A DNA stretch of 64,000 nt from Corynebacterium gallinarum (GCF_014837045.1 NZ_JACSPR010000003.1:310001-374000); one strand, 5' to 3'; counted from the first letter of the stretch, positions 8,632 to 23,375 are shown. The notes: generated by a model not told the origin, from the sequence alone. Made by a program: numbers and translations.

Positions 8632-9066
8632 TCAGTTCCCCGCGGTTTTCTCCAGCTCCCGCAACCGCTGCTTGAGCGTCTTGCGCTCCTCCCAGTCGGC
8701 CGTGACATCCCGCAGGAAGGCGGCCACCCCCTCGATCTGGCCAGCGTCATCCTTGAGGATCGTGATCGAGAATTCCAGCGAGATCGTTGACCCGTCCTTC
8801 CGTAGTCCCGGCACCTTGAGTGGTTCGGATCCGTACTTGGTTTCACCGGTCTCCATGACGCGGTCCCAACCCGTCCAGTGGGGTTTGCGGTGCTTCTCGG
8901 GGACGATGATGTCCAGGGGTTGGCCGATGGCTTCGCCGGTGGGCCAGCCGAACATCTCCTCGGCGCCCCCGTTCCATAATTGGATGATGCCGTCCCGGCT
9001 GGCGTAGATGATCGCCTCGTGCGTTTCGGCGAAGAGGCGTGCTGCGGTTTCCTCGAAGTTGAACAT
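8632..9066 (-). CDS. Single-domain PAS sensor protein
   Basis: A 144-residue protein from the ATG at 9066, with AAGGAG upstream. It is one PAS domain (about residues 8-125) with a short charged C-terminal helix (about 124-141) and no kinase, cyclase or DNA-binding output. The helix-F region PEKHRKPHWTGW places His63 where FixL and DOS PAS domains carry their haem-ligating His, though many non-haem PAS domains share this pattern. There is no LOV-type flavin cysteine motif. It is divergent from gltB, with the 196-bp region between them holding a nitrogen-control box. Partner and signal unknown. Confidence 0.75.
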   Translation of the reverse strand: MFNFEETAARLFAETHEAIIYASRDGIIQLWNGGAEEMFGWPTGEAIGQPLDIIVPEKHRKPHWTGWDRVMETGETKYGSEPLKVPGLRKDGSTISLEFSITILKDDAGQIEGVAAFLRDVTADWEERKTLKQRLRELEKTAGN

Positions 9067-9155
9067 GTTCGCGTGCTCCTTTTTAACGGATGGACTCGTG
9101 TTAAAGCCATCATAGAGTGTGATCTGCAGCATAGAGGCGTCATGCGACCTTGCAT

Positions 9156-9177
9156 TTTCCTATAGGTTGATCGAAAA
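9156..9177. promoter_or_regulatory. Probable AmtR (nitrogen control) operator upstream of gltB
   Basis: The sequence has the form TTTCCTAT-N6-ATCGAAAA. This fits the known C. glutamicum AmtR consensus tttCTAT-N6-AtAG-a/t-A in the left half and in three of the four core positions of the right half. It lies about 90 bp upstream of gltB, a known AmtR target in C. glutamicum. A second, weaker AATAGAAA half-site lies near 9237-9244, just before the gltB ribosome site. Confidence 0.5.
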
Positions 9178-9262
9178 TAGCCGAAAAGTACTTGCGCGCG
9201 CCCGCCCCCACCTGTTTTTCTTATTATCGAATGATTAATAGAAACCCTTAGGGGGAGCCAGC

Positions 9263-13758
<4,496 letters not shown>

Positions 13759-13759
<1 letters not shown>

Positions 13760-15285
13760 TGTCCGACCCACATGGATTCCAGAAATACACCCGCGCCGAA
13801 CCCGCCCACCGGCCGGTGCCCCTGCGCCTCATGGACTTCCGCGAGGTCTACGAGGCGGCACCCACCGGTCAGATCGAGGAGCAGGCCGCCCGCTGCATGG
13901 ACTGCGGCGTGCCCTTCTGCCACCAGGGTTGCCCACTGGGCAACATCATCCCCGAGTGGAACAACCTGGTGCGCGAGGGACGGTGGAAGGAGGCCTATGA
14001 CCGCCTGCACGCCACCAACAACTTCCCCGAATTCACCGGCCGCCTGTGCCCGGCGCCGTGTGAGGGTGCGTGTGTGCTCGACATCAATGATGACGCCGTG
14101 ACCATCAAGAACGTGGAGCTGGAGATCGTCGAACGGGCCTTCACCGAGGGCTGGGTGGAGCCGGTGCGCGCCTCCCTGGACACCGGCCTGACGGTCGCCG
14201 TGGTGGGCTCGGGCCCGGCCGGTCTGGCCGCCGCGCAGCAGCTGACCCGCGCCGGACACCGCGTGACCGTCTTCGAACGCTCCGACCGCCTGGGTGGCCT
14301 GATGCGTTATGGCGTGCCGGACTACAAGATGGAGAACCGCTGGATCGACCGCCGCCTCGACCAGATGCGGGCGGAGGGCACGGAATTCCGCGTGGGGATC
14401 TCGCCCCGGGCTGCTGAACTGGCGCTTTTCGACGCCGTCGTGCTCGCCACCGGCACGCCCGTCGCCCGTGTTCTGGGCATCCCGGGTTCGGATCTCGCCG
14501 GTGTCCACCCGGCGATGGACTACCTCACCGCGCAGAACAAGGCGAATGAGGGCGACGGCCCGGTGCCGCCCGAGTTTGATGCCCGCGGCAGGAAGGTCGT
14601 GATCATCGGCGGTGGCGACACCGGCACCGACTGCTTCGGCACCGCCCTGCGCCAGGGGGCGGCCTCGGTCACTCAGTTCGACATCCGCCCGCGCGGACCG
14701 GTGATGCGCGCTGAGGAGACCCCGTGGCCGATGTACCCCAACCAGTTCCGCACCGCCACCGCCCACGAGGAGGGGTCCTATGTGCTCGGCGGTGATGAAT
14801 CCGTCGCCGAGATCGAGGCCCTGGGCCTGGGCACCCGCGCCGTCGGCACACCCCTGGGCGAGCGGAAATTCGCGGTGAACACCGTCTCCCTGCACGGCGA
14901 TGACCAGGGCCGGGTCACCGGTCTGACCGGATGCCAGATCAAGGTGGTGGGCGGGCGCCGCGAACCCGTCGAGGGCACCGAGTTCCCCTTCGACGCCGAC
15001 CTGGTCCTCGTGGCCCTGGGCTTCACCGGCGCCGAACAGGGCGGGCTGGCCCACGAGCTGGGCGTGGGTTTCGATGCCCGCGGCCGCATGATCCGCGACA
15101 CCGGTTACCGCAGCCCCACCAACTCCCGCGTCTACATCGCCGGCGACAATGGCAGGGGGCAGTCCCTGATCGTCTGGGCGATCGCCGAGGGCCGGGCGTG
15201 TGCCGCCGCCGTCGACGCCGACCTCATGGGCGAGACCGCACTCCCCGTTGCCGTGACCCCTCAGGACATGCCGATGGCGGTGTGA
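13759..15285 (+). CDS. gltD: Glutamate synthase small subunit (NADPH)
   Basis: A 508-residue flavoprotein that passes electrons from NADPH to GltB. N-terminal Fe-S cysteines appear in the CMDCGVPFCHQGC and CPAPCEGAC clusters. The FAD Rossmann motif is GSGPAGLAAA and the NADPH motif is GGGDTGTDC. The start ATG shares its A with the TAA stop of gltB, so translation is coupled. The stop lies one base from the stop of the convergent glutamate-cysteine ligase-like gene, and no clear terminator separates them. Confidence 0.97.
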
Positions 15286-15286
15286 T

Positions 15287-16774
15287 CTAGCTGCCGATCT
15301 CCCAGGTGTGGACAGGTTCGCCGGTGGCCTGGTTCTGCAGGTAGAGCCTCAGCATGCCGGCCAGGGCCGCACGGCGGGTCCCTGAATCCGGCAGTCCCCG
15401 CTGCGCCTCCAGTTTGTTGAGGGTCCGCAGCTGCCAGGTTGCACCGTTCTGGCGGGTCCGGGCGCGTTCACCGATGATCCCGAGGTAGTGCTCGGCGATG
15501 GAGTCATCGACCTCCAGTCGGCGCAGTCCCTCCCGGGCCTGGGGGAGCAGGTGCTCCACGACGAGGTCGGCGACGTTGACCTGACCGAGCCTGGGCCAGG
15601 TCATCCGCGCGAACAGTCCGGAACGTGCCGCGGACTGGAAGTTCCGCTCGGCATCGGGGAAGGTCAACCGCGACCACACCGGGCGGTTCTCCTCCGCCAG
15701 GTACTTGACCACCCCGTAGTAGAACGCGGCATCCGCGACGATATCCACCGGGGTGGGGCCCGCGGGCAGCAGGCGGTTCTCCAGACGCAGGTGCGACCGC
15801 TCCTCGCCGGGGGCGTAGATCGGACGGTTCCACCGCCACACCGTTCCGTTATGGAGGTTGAGGTAGTGCAGGGCGGGGGATCTACCCTTCATCATCGGGG
15901 TGCCGGCCAGTGCCCGGTCCTCGGCGATCAGCGGGGAGAAATAGCGGACATTCTCCTCGAAGAGATCGAAGACGCTGGTGATCCACCGTTCACCGAACCA
16001 GACCCGGGGGCGCACTCCCTGATTGACCAGCTCAGAGGTGCGGGTGTCAATGGCCTGCTGGAACACGGGGATGCGGCTTTCATGCCACACCCGACGCCCC
16101 AGAAACAGTGGGGAGTTCGCGCTCAAGGCCACCTGGGCACCGGCGATGGCCTGGGAGGCGTTCCAGGCCGCGGCGAACTTATTGGGTGCGAGCTGGAGAT
16201 GCAGCTGCATGGAGGTGCAGGTGGATTCCGGGGCGATGTCGTGGAAGGACTGCTTGACATGCTCGCGGTCGGCGAGGTTGATGTGGACCAGTTCACCGCG
16301 GGATTCCATGATCGCATTGCTCAGGGCCCGGTACCGGTTCTCCTGGGTCATCCATGCCGGATCGGCGAGGAATTCCGGGGTGATGGTGGGCAGGGTGCCG
16401 ATCATGGCCACATTGACGCCCTCCGTGGTGGCGGCCTCATGCACCCGGTTCAGGCGGTTGGTGATGCCATCCTGAAGACGCTGCAGGCCATCGTGTTTCG
16501 CCGACAGTGGGGGATGGTTGAGCTCGACATTGTAATTGCCGATCTCCGACTGGAATTCCCCGTCGAGATGCCGCAGCACCTCTGCACCACGCAGGGCGGG
16601 TTGCATATCTGCATCCACCAGGTTGAGTTCCAACTCAAGCCCGATCGAACCGTGATCATCGAATTCGGACCGTTCCAGGTGCCGGTCGAAGATCTCCAGG
16701 TCTTCCATCAACAGCTGCCGGTAACGGGTGCGCTGCTGAGGGGTGTATCTGTCGGAGGAAACTGATTCGCCCAT
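15287..16774 (-). CDS. Glutamate-cysteine ligase family (GCS2-like) protein
   Basis: A 495-residue protein starting at the ATG at 16774 (MGESVSSDRY); a farther upstream start is possible but unsupported. The region from SIGLELELNLVD through GNYNVELN and the HINLADREHV and SMQLHLQ segments matches the ATP-dependent carboxylate-amine ligase fold of the glutamate-cysteine ligase type 2 group. The actual amino-acid substrates are uncertain: many members of the family do not make gamma-glutamylcysteine, and this one is not part of an evident thiol pathway. It converges on gltBD and sits 84 bp upstream, in the opposite direction, of no obvious partner. Cytoplasmic. Confidence 0.65.
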   Translation of the reverse strand: MGESVSSDRYTPQQRTRYRQLLMEDLEIFDRHLERSEFDDHGSIGLELELNLVDADMQPALRGAEVLRHLDGEFQSEIGNYNVELNHPPLSAKHDGLQRLQDGITNRLNRVHEAATTEGVNVAMIGTLPTITPEFLADPAWMTQENRYRALSNAIMESRGELVHINLADREHVKQSFHDIAPESTCTSMQLHLQLAPNKFAAAWNASQAIAGAQVALSANSPLFLGRRVWHESRIPVFQQAIDTRTSELVNQGVRPRVWFGERWITSVFDLFEENVRYFSPLIAEDRALAGTPMMKGRSPALHYLNLHNGTVWRWNRPIYAPGEERSHLRLENRLLPAGPTPVDIVADAAFYYGVVKYLAEENRPVWSRLTFPDAERNFQSAARSGLFARMTWPRLGQVNVADLVVEHLLPQAREGLRRLEVDDSIAEHYLGIIGERARTRQNGATWQLRTLNKLEAQRGLPDSGTRRAALAGMLRLYLQNQATGEPVHTWEIGS

Positions 16775-16857
16775 ACCCCGAATAAACCACAAAACGGGAT
16801 GCGGGGGTCGGGCCTGTACTCCCACCGCAGCTCATACCGGGTGGGGGTGGGAACAAA

Positions 16858-16886
16858 AAGGCGGGAACCACACGGGTTCCCGCCTT
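16858..16886 (-). terminator. Intrinsic terminator of the arabinosyltransferase operon
   Basis: Perfect 12-bp arms 16858-16869 and 16875-16886 (AAGGCGGGAACC type) with a 5-base loop lie 19 bp past the emb stop. On the minus strand the hairpin is followed by a T run. Confidence 0.85.
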
Positions 16887-16904
16887 CAAACCAGCCAGAA
16901 AATG

Positions 16905-19900
16905 CTAACCGATCTTCATCGAACCGGGGTTCCACACTCCGGAGCGCTGGATGGTCTGCAGGTTCACATCGGCCACCACCGGTGCCTCACCGCGGGAATT
17001 GGTGCGCAGCTCGTAGAGTTCGATGGAACCCCAGTCGCGGCCCCAGTCATTGCGCAGGTAGGACGGGATCTCATAGGCGGTGTTCACCGCCTCCGCGGTG
17101 CCCATCGCGCCACCACCGGCCCAGTCCTGGAACGGTGACAGGGTCGACTTGCCACCGTGGTCCGGGGAGATGCGGTACTCGGGGATCTCGGTGATGCCGG
17201 CGTAGTGGTCGAAGGTGCGCTGGCACGGGAACTGCAGGCCCACGGCCCAGTCGAGCAGACCAGGGGTCTCAGAGCCGATGATGTTGTTGAGGGAATCCAG
17301 GTCCGGGACACGCGGCGGGGTGACGGCCACCCACTGGTCGGGGTCCAGGTTGTCGTCGGTGGCGACGATGCGGATGACATCAGCCTCCTCCGGCAGGGCG
17401 TCGATAGGCAGGCGCAGGTTACGCCAGGACGGCTCCGGTCCGATGTCGTACATCATCTGCTCACCGAGGGCGGTGACCTCACCGTCGTCATCCAGGGAGC
17501 CGTACTCCAGCAGCACGGACTGGCCGGACTGGAAGACACCGTTGATGTCGAAGTGGGCGATGCGGCCGGCGGCGGACACGACGATGATCGGTGCCTGCTC
17601 GGTTGCCTCGGGCACTTCATACCAGTCGGTGGTGATCTCGGCGGGGATCTGGGTGCCGTCCGCCCAGGAACCGACCACCGGGATCTGGGTGTAATCCAGG
17701 TTGAACGGCAGGCGGGCGGTGGAGCCGTTGATACCGACATCGGCACGCAGGCCACCGGTGTTGCCGGTCGCCTGACCGGAGGCATCATCGGATCCCGCGG
17801 CGTCATCCTCCACGGAATCGGCGATCGCGCCCACCGAGGCGGTGGAGGCCTGGTCCTGGCTGATGAAGGGTGGGATGCCGGCGGAGCTGAACCCGCGGAC
17901 CTCATCGGCCTCCAGTGATTCACCGAGGGGGGAGTTGACCGGGGTCAGGAAGGACTCATTGGAGTTGGTCTCCAGCATGGCATCGGCTGCCAGGCCACAG
18001 GTCTGTCCACCGAGTGCACGGAGATTGCCCAGGCCGACGCTGTACTCCGGGTACTGGTCGGCGAAGGCCTTGCCCATGGATCCCATGGACACCAGAATCA
18101 CGATCGCAGACAGCACGGCGATGGGGGAGGCCATCAGGCCCTGGAAGCGGGAGGCGCGGACCACCTTGGCGGCCTCCTCGGAGCGGTATTCACCCATGGC
18201 GTCACGGTTCTCGGCCTGGGCGACGCGCACATCCTTGACAAAGGACTGAACCACACCGGCGATCAGCACGATCACGGCGATGGCGAGCATGACGGTTGAG
18301 GCCTCGATGCCGTTGATCTGGATGGTCTTGTCCCACCACGGTACGGAGTAGCTGGAGGTGTACCACCAGCCGTTGGTGCCGGCGAGGCTGAAGGCGAACA
18401 GCAGCAGGAACACACCCACCGAGATGGTGCGGATGCGCGGGGATTTCACGGCCACATAGGACAATCCCACCGCGGCCAGACCCGCGACGGCGGCACCCAG
18501 GCCGGCGTACACACCGAAGTGGTGGGTCCACTTGGTGGGGGTGAACATGAGGAAGAACATGGTGCCGAAGACCACCAGGGTCAGGCGCAGGGACGGCCCG
18601 CTGGCGGAGCCCGGGACACGGCCGTAGCGCAGGATGCAGGCCACCACGATCGCCAGGCAGGCGATAAGCATGATCACGGCGAAACGTCGGGTGAAGGATC
18701 CGTCCACGGTCTGTTCAAACAGGGTCTGGTAGCGGACGTACTCGTTGTACCAGCTCAGCGCCGGGCCCTTCTCGGAGCGCACCGAGATGGACTCCATCAC
18801 GGTGGCCCAGGTCTGGTCCCCGAACACGGCGATGAGGATGGCGGTGCCGGCGGCCAGGAATGGTGCCAGCATCGCCAGCACGGCGGTGAACACCGTGCCC
18901 CGGGATGATCCGCGGGGAGCACCCATCAGTGGCAGACGGCGGTAGAGGATGCGGATCAGGCTGGACAGGCTGACCAGGAGGGCGGCTACCGCCATGAGGC
19001 CGGTCGGGCCAGCAGACAGCGCGAGGGTGGCCAGGATGGTACCCACCGCTGCGGGCAGCAGGCGGGAGGAGGCGATGGCGCGCTCGAAGGAGACCCAGGC
19101 CAGCAGCGCGGCCGCGGCGATGATCGGCTCGGGGCGGGTGCCGTTGTTGTAGGGCAGCCAGAACGCCAGGAACACCAGGGCGGTGGACCAGTGGGCAACA
19201 CGTCGGCCGTCGACACGCGCACCCAGGCGTGGCAGGACCTCCCGCGAGAGGACGAACCAGATGATGAACGCGGAGATCAGCGCCGGTAGCCGCAGCCAGA
19301 TGGACGCGGTGGACACATACGACATCACTGCCAGCAGGTCATAGAACGGGGCGCCGAAGGGGGATTCGGGCACGCCGAACCAGCGGTAGTAGTTGGCCAT
19401 GTAGTCCGCGTTGTGGGACACCCGGGCCATGTTCATGATGAAGCCGTCATCGGAGGTGTTCGCGCCCAGGAAGTGCCAGAACACCAGGACGAAGGCCACG
19501 ACACCGTCGAGTGGCTTCACCCGGTACCAGTTGGCCGGCAGGAAGCGGTGCACCCGGCGGCCGTCGAGGATATCCATGCGGTGCAGTGCCCAGAGCGAGG
19601 CCAGGGTCAGCAGCAGGCCGGTCCACATCACGATGTACTTGATCACGCTCGGTGAGGAGGTGAATCGGGAGTTGACCTCGACATCGACGGCCAGGCCGTC
19701 GGAGACCATGGTGGAGTAGGTGGCGGGATCGTCGACAAGCTCGGTGTAGACGCCGGTGACGTGCGGCCGGGCGTCCTCGTCGGTCTCACCGAGGTAATCC
19801 GTTCCGGTGATCTCGGCGGTGGTGCTGTCGCCGGTGGAGGTGATCTCCAGCATCGCGCCGGCCGGCAGATCCTCCACCTCGGATTCGGGGAGTTCCAGCA

Positions 19901-20375
19901 GGACCTCACCGGTGACCACCACATCGAGGCCACCGTCGATGGTGCGGACGAACAGCCCACGGTTGGTGGCGTCGGTGCTGTCCGGGGGAAGCGTTCCGAA
20001 CACGAGTGTCTGACCGGGGTAGAGGTTCTCCAGCGCGGTCAGCGGGATCATCGCCTCAAGCGACTGTGGAGCGTAGGAGATCAGGGGCGCATTGATGCTG
20101 GAGAGCTCATCGTTCTGCGGCCAAGACACCGAGGACTGCACCTGGTTGACCGGCATGAACGGGGTGAGCAGAAACATCAGCAGACCCAGGAGGCCCGTGG
20201 TGATGGCCAGCTTCTTCAACCATCCGGGGGCGACCTTCTCGGTGCCACCAACCGGGCTGGACCCCGGGGCACCCTGTTCTTTTTTAGACACAACTACTTC
20301 CGACACAGGCAACGAGTCTACGGTATGGGCGCGGTAACTTCCGCTTTCACCTCCGTCACGTGAGGTATCACTCAT
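16905..20375 (-). CDS. emb: Arabinosyltransferase Emb
   Basis: An 1156-residue GT-C glycosyltransferase that extends arabinan of the cell-wall arabinogalactan with decaprenylphosphoryl-arabinose. The acidic SDDGFIMNMAR motif lies in the first extracytoplasmic loop after the N-terminal domain. About 13 membrane segments follow, then a large C-terminal extracytoplasmic carbohydrate-binding region (about residues 790-1157). Corynebacteria have one Emb where mycobacteria have EmbA, EmbB and EmbC; this family is the ethambutol target. The ATG at 20375 overlaps the end of aftA by 8 bp; a GTG at 20378 is an alternative. A strong terminator follows. Confidence 0.95.
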   Translation of the reverse strand: MSDTSRDGGESGSYRAHTVDSLPVSEVVVSKKEQGAPGSSPVGGTEKVAPGWLKKLAITTGLLGLLMFLLTPFMPVNQVQSSVSWPQNDELSSINAPLISYAPQSLEAMIPLTALENLYPGQTLVFGTLPPDSTDATNRGLFVRTIDGGLDVVVTGEVLLELPESEVEDLPAGAMLEITSTGDSTTAEITGTDYLGETDEDARPHVTGVYTELVDDPATYSTMVSDGLAVDVEVNSRFTSSPSVIKYIVMWTGLLLTLASLWALHRMDILDGRRVHRFLPANWYRVKPLDGVVAFVLVFWHFLGANTSDDGFIMNMARVSHNADYMANYYRWFGVPESPFGAPFYDLLAVMSYVSTASIWLRLPALISAFIIWFVLSREVLPRLGARVDGRRVAHWSTALVFLAFWLPYNNGTRPEPIIAAAALLAWVSFERAIASSRLLPAAVGTILATLALSAGPTGLMAVAALLVSLSSLIRILYRRLPLMGAPRGSSRGTVFTAVLAMLAPFLAAGTAILIAVFGDQTWATVMESISVRSEKGPALSWYNEYVRYQTLFEQTVDGSFTRRFAVIMLIACLAIVVACILRYGRVPGSASGPSLRLTLVVFGTMFFLMFTPTKWTHHFGVYAGLGAAVAGLAAVGLSYVAVKSPRIRTISVGVFLLLFAFSLAGTNGWWYTSSYSVPWWDKTIQINGIEASTVMLAIAVIVLIAGVVQSFVKDVRVAQAENRDAMGEYRSEEAAKVVRASRFQGLMASPIAVLSAIVILVSMGSMGKAFADQYPEYSVGLGNLRALGGQTCGLAADAMLETNSNESFLTPVNSPLGESLEADEVRGFSSAGIPPFISQDQASTASVGAIADSVEDDAAGSDDASGQATGNTGGLRADVGINGSTARLPFNLDYTQIPVVGSWADGTQIPAEITTDWYEVPEATEQAPIIVVSAAGRIAHFDINGVFQSGQSVLLEYGSLDDDGEVTALGEQMMYDIGPEPSWRNLRLPIDALPEEADVIRIVATDDNLDPDQWVAVTPPRVPDLDSLNNIIGSETPGLLDWAVGLQFPCQRTFDHYAGITEIPEYRISPDHGGKSTLSPFQDWAGGGAMGTAEAVNTAYEIPSYLRNDWGRDWGSIELYELRTNSRGEAPVVADVNLQTIQRSGVWNPGSMKIG

Positions 20376-22488
20376 CACGCGTCACCACGACGAACGGCCC
20401 GATCTGCTCCACCTGCCAGGGTGCACCCGCCCCCAGGAACACCTCCGGGTTGAAATACACCCCCCGGAAACGCACGTTGGGGTTGTTGGGGTAGATGTCC
20501 TCCGCGAGGTCGTATTTCCACCCACCGACATCACCTGAGCCGGCGTCATCGGTTGCTTCTGCGTCAATGTCATCCACGTCATCCGGCACCGTGCCCCGCA
20601 TGATGAACACATCCGGGCCGGCCCACTCCACGGCGTCGATGGCCGCGGCGAAATCAGCCGGGTCGGACAGCTCATCCCAGCTCTCCACCGCCCACTGCTC
20701 TATGGTTTCATTGCGTTTGCCGAACTCCCCGAGCGGGTTGGCGTAGTGGGAGGTGAACGCCTGGAAACCCCGGTAGGGGTGATAGGACATGAAGTTCAGT
20801 TCATCGGTGAGCACGATCGTCTCCGACGGGATGAAGCCCTGATTCTTGAGGTGGCTGTCGATCTCCCCGTACCACCGCGCGGAATCCGGGGGGTAGCGAT
20901 CGGCGCGTTCACCGTAACCGTCGGTGTCGGTGTAGGCCAGGTCGATAGCATGGGCGTTGCGCTGGGGGATGCTCTGCGCATACTGCAGCCCACCGGCCAG
21001 AACAACCGCGATGAGGATGGTGGTGACACCACGGGCCACCCGCGGGGTGATGCGTTCCGGGTAGAGCAGGTAGATGCCCGCCAGCCGGAAATCCGCGATG
21101 CCGAGCACACCCGCGGTGGTCATCATCAACACCACCAGGGTGTCCAGGCGGAACCCGAGCAGGGTGTTGCCCAGCACGGTGAACAGCATGGACGCGACGA
21201 TCCAGCCGTAGAGCACGAGCACGGAGATCCACATCGACCGCACCACGGGATCCTGGCCCCGGACCACGAAAAAGATCAGGCCGAACAGGCTGAGCAGACC
21301 GAGCACGCTCGACGCGAGGATCGGCAACGGAATCAAGGTGCCGTCATAGGGTAGGTAATGCATGGCGGTATCCCCGCTCTGCTCCGCGCCCTGCAGGCTG
21401 GCGAGCAGGAACGGTCCCCAGGTGATCAGCGCGATGCCTATCGACGAAAAACCCAGCACCGCCAGCCACACCAGCGGCTTCCACTCCTTGCGCATCACCA
21501 CGACGGTCACAGCCGTGACCACCACCACCGACAGTGCGATGACAGCGGTGAACAGGGTGTAGAACGTGGCGGAGAATCCGAGGAAGAGGATCCCGCCGAT
21601 CAATGCGAACCAGTCGCCCCGCAGGATGCGCGGGGTCAGCGCCACCAGCGCCGGCATACCCAGAGCCACCAGGGCGGCATAGGGTTCATCCGGACTCATC
21701 ACCAGAATCACACACGTGGACACCAGGGCGATGCCTGTGGCCACCGGCAGGGACCCCACCAGACGCTGCCACACGGGCACCAGGACGGAACCGCCCACTG
21801 CCAGGGAGATGATCGCCCAGGGCTGGAACACCTCCCACCCGGGCATGCCCAGCAGGTTCGCCAGACGGCCACCGAACCAGAACCACAGGGGCGGATAGTA
21901 GGTGGGCATGTCCGCGTAGTTCATGTCGCTGATGGCGATGTCATCGGCCAGGCGGGTCAGGTACTGGGTCCGGAAACCCTGGTCCACGCTGATGCCGTCG
22001 AGGTACAGGCGGGTGGCGGACAGCGGAATCGCCAGCACGGCCACCACGATCGCGGCGGGGCTGAGGTAGGCCACCGCGTGGGTGACAAATTTGCGCCAGG
22101 CCGGCCGTCTGATCTCCAGTTGGGTCCCGTTGTTCCACCTCGGGTCGGCCTTGTGCTCATCGTGGATCCACCACCACATGAGTAGACCCACCACCACCAG
22201 GACGAGCACAATGGTGGCCGAGGCCAGCGCCCGGGTGACCATCGAGGAACCGAAGGCCGGGAGGCTGGTCTGGCGGAGCACCAGCCACGCGGCCAGGGTG
22301 AACACGAAGGCCCCCACGGCCGCCAGGATGATCGCCAGGACGGTCCTGCCCCGGGTCATCTGATCCGGGGAGAAGATATTCACCTCCACGGCGGTGTCAT
22401 CGTGCCCACCCGGGGTGGGCAGCAGCTGGGTCCCCGTCTTTCCAGTGGTGCTGTGTGGCTCTCCGTGAGGTTCGGAGGAATTCATCAT
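20368..22488 (-). CDS. aftA: Arabinofuranosyltransferase AftA
   Basis: A 706-residue polytopic GT-C enzyme that adds the first arabinofuranose residues to galactan. The gene order dprE1, dprE2, aftA, emb matches the mycobacterial cluster Rv3790 to Rv3793. About 11-13 membrane helices are followed by an extracytoplasmic domain of roughly 190 residues. The first extracytoplasmic loop carries ISVDQGFRTQYLTRLADD, the expected acidic glycosyltransferase motif position. Two adjacent Met codons (22488, 22485) can both serve as start, with GGAGGA just upstream. The end overlaps emb, implying co-translation. Confidence 0.93.
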   Translation of the reverse strand: MMNSSEPHGEPHSTTGKTGTQLLPTPGGHDDTAVEVNIFSPDQMTRGRTVLAIILAAVGAFVFTLAAWLVLRQTSLPAFGSSMVTRALASATIVLVLVVVGLLMWWWIHDEHKADPRWNNGTQLEIRRPAWRKFVTHAVAYLSPAAIVVAVLAIPLSATRLYLDGISVDQGFRTQYLTRLADDIAISDMNYADMPTYYPPLWFWFGGRLANLLGMPGWEVFQPWAIISLAVGGSVLVPVWQRLVGSLPVATGIALVSTCVILVMSPDEPYAALVALGMPALVALTPRILRGDWFALIGGILFLGFSATFYTLFTAVIALSVVVVTAVTVVVMRKEWKPLVWLAVLGFSSIGIALITWGPFLLASLQGAEQSGDTAMHYLPYDGTLIPLPILASSVLGLLSLFGLIFFVVRGQDPVVRSMWISVLVLYGWIVASMLFTVLGNTLLGFRLDTLVVLMMTTAGVLGIADFRLAGIYLLYPERITPRVARGVTTILIAVVLAGGLQYAQSIPQRNAHAIDLAYTDTDGYGERADRYPPDSARWYGEIDSHLKNQGFIPSETIVLTDELNFMSYHPYRGFQAFTSHYANPLGEFGKRNETIEQWAVESWDELSDPADFAAAIDAVEWAGPDVFIMRGTVPDDVDDIDAEATDDAGSGDVGGWKYDLAEDIYPNNPNVRFRGVYFNPEVFLGAGAPWQVEQIGPFVVVTRDE

Positions 22489-22544
22489 GCCTAGCAGTTT
22501 GTCACATCGGCCCCCAGAAGTGGGGGATGAACCCGGTCAGCACA

Positions 22545-22577
22545 AAACCCGTTGATCAGCGTGTGAACAACGGGTTT
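22545..22577 (-). terminator. Terminator after dprE2
   Basis: Arms 22545-22553 and 22569-22577 (AAACCCGTT type) are fully complementary around a 15-base loop, 37 bp past the dprE2 stop. On the minus strand the hairpin ends in TTTTG. It suggests that aftA-emb also has its own promoter. Confidence 0.65.
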
Positions 22578-22613
22578 CGGTGGGTGGTGCCTATCGACGC
22601 CTGGTGGCTCCGA

Positions 22614-23375
22614 TCAGAACGGCAACTTGCGGAAAATCGCCCGCGGGATGAACTGGAACGCCAGGGAGACGTACTGGAACATGGGGTGGACGTAGATGAC
22701 GTCCTTCTTGTTCACCACCGCGTCGTAGACGGCGTCGGCGACATCCTCACGGTTGACGGTGAACGGTGCCTCACCGGCATCGGCGCTCATCTTGGTGCGG
22801 ACCTGTCCGGCGCGCACGACCACCACATTGGCACCGGAGCCGCGCAGGGCCTCACCGAGCTGGGTGTAGAAACCGTCGAAACCGGCCTTGGCGGAACCGT
22901 AGACGAAGTTGGACCGGCGCACGCGCTGGCCGGCCACCGAGGACATGGCCACGATGGTGCCGTGGCCCTGCGCCTCGAATTTACGGCCCAGGAGCACACC
23001 CACGGACACACCGGCGGTGTAGTTCACAGAGACAGCACTCACGGCCTCGGCCTGGTCACGCCACTGGACCTCATTGTCACCGAGGACACCGAAGGCGACC
23101 ACGGCCACATCCACATCGCCCTCGGCGAAGGCCTCGTCGATGGCAGCGGGGTGGGAGTCGGTGTCCAGGGCGTCGAAGTCGACGACCCGCACGGATTCGG
23201 CGCCGGCGGCCTTGATCTTGGCCACGGCGGCGTCGATACGCGGGGAGTCCTTGCGTGCGGCCAGGGTGACGTGGGAGCCGCCCTGCTGGAGGAAACGTTC
23301 CACGATGGAGATTCCGATTTCGGAGGTTCCTCCCAGAAGGAGGATGTTCTGGGCTTTGCCCACAGCGTTCAGCAT
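22614..23375 (-). CDS. dprE2: Decaprenylphosphoryl-2-keto-ribose reductase
   Basis: A 253-residue short-chain dehydrogenase, the NADH-dependent partner of DprE1. It reduces the keto intermediate to decaprenylphosphoryl-D-arabinose. The glycine motif is GGTSEIG near the N-terminus and the catalytic Tyr/Lys pair is YGSAK; an SSVAGQRVR strand supplies the Ser. It lies 19 bp downstream of dprE1 in the same direction and is certainly co-transcribed with it. Confidence 0.94.
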   Translation of the reverse strand: MLNAVGKAQNILLLGGTSEIGISIVERFLQQGGSHVTLAARKDSPRIDAAVAKIKAAGAESVRVVDFDALDTDSHPAAIDEAFAEGDVDVAVVAFGVLGDNEVQWRDQAEAVSAVSVNYTAGVSVGVLLGRKFEAQGHGTIVAMSSVAGQRVRRSNFVYGSAKAGFDGFYTQLGEALRGSGANVVVVRAGQVRTKMSADAGEAPFTVNREDVADAVYDAVVNKKDVIYVHPMFQYVSLAFQFIPRAIFRKLPF

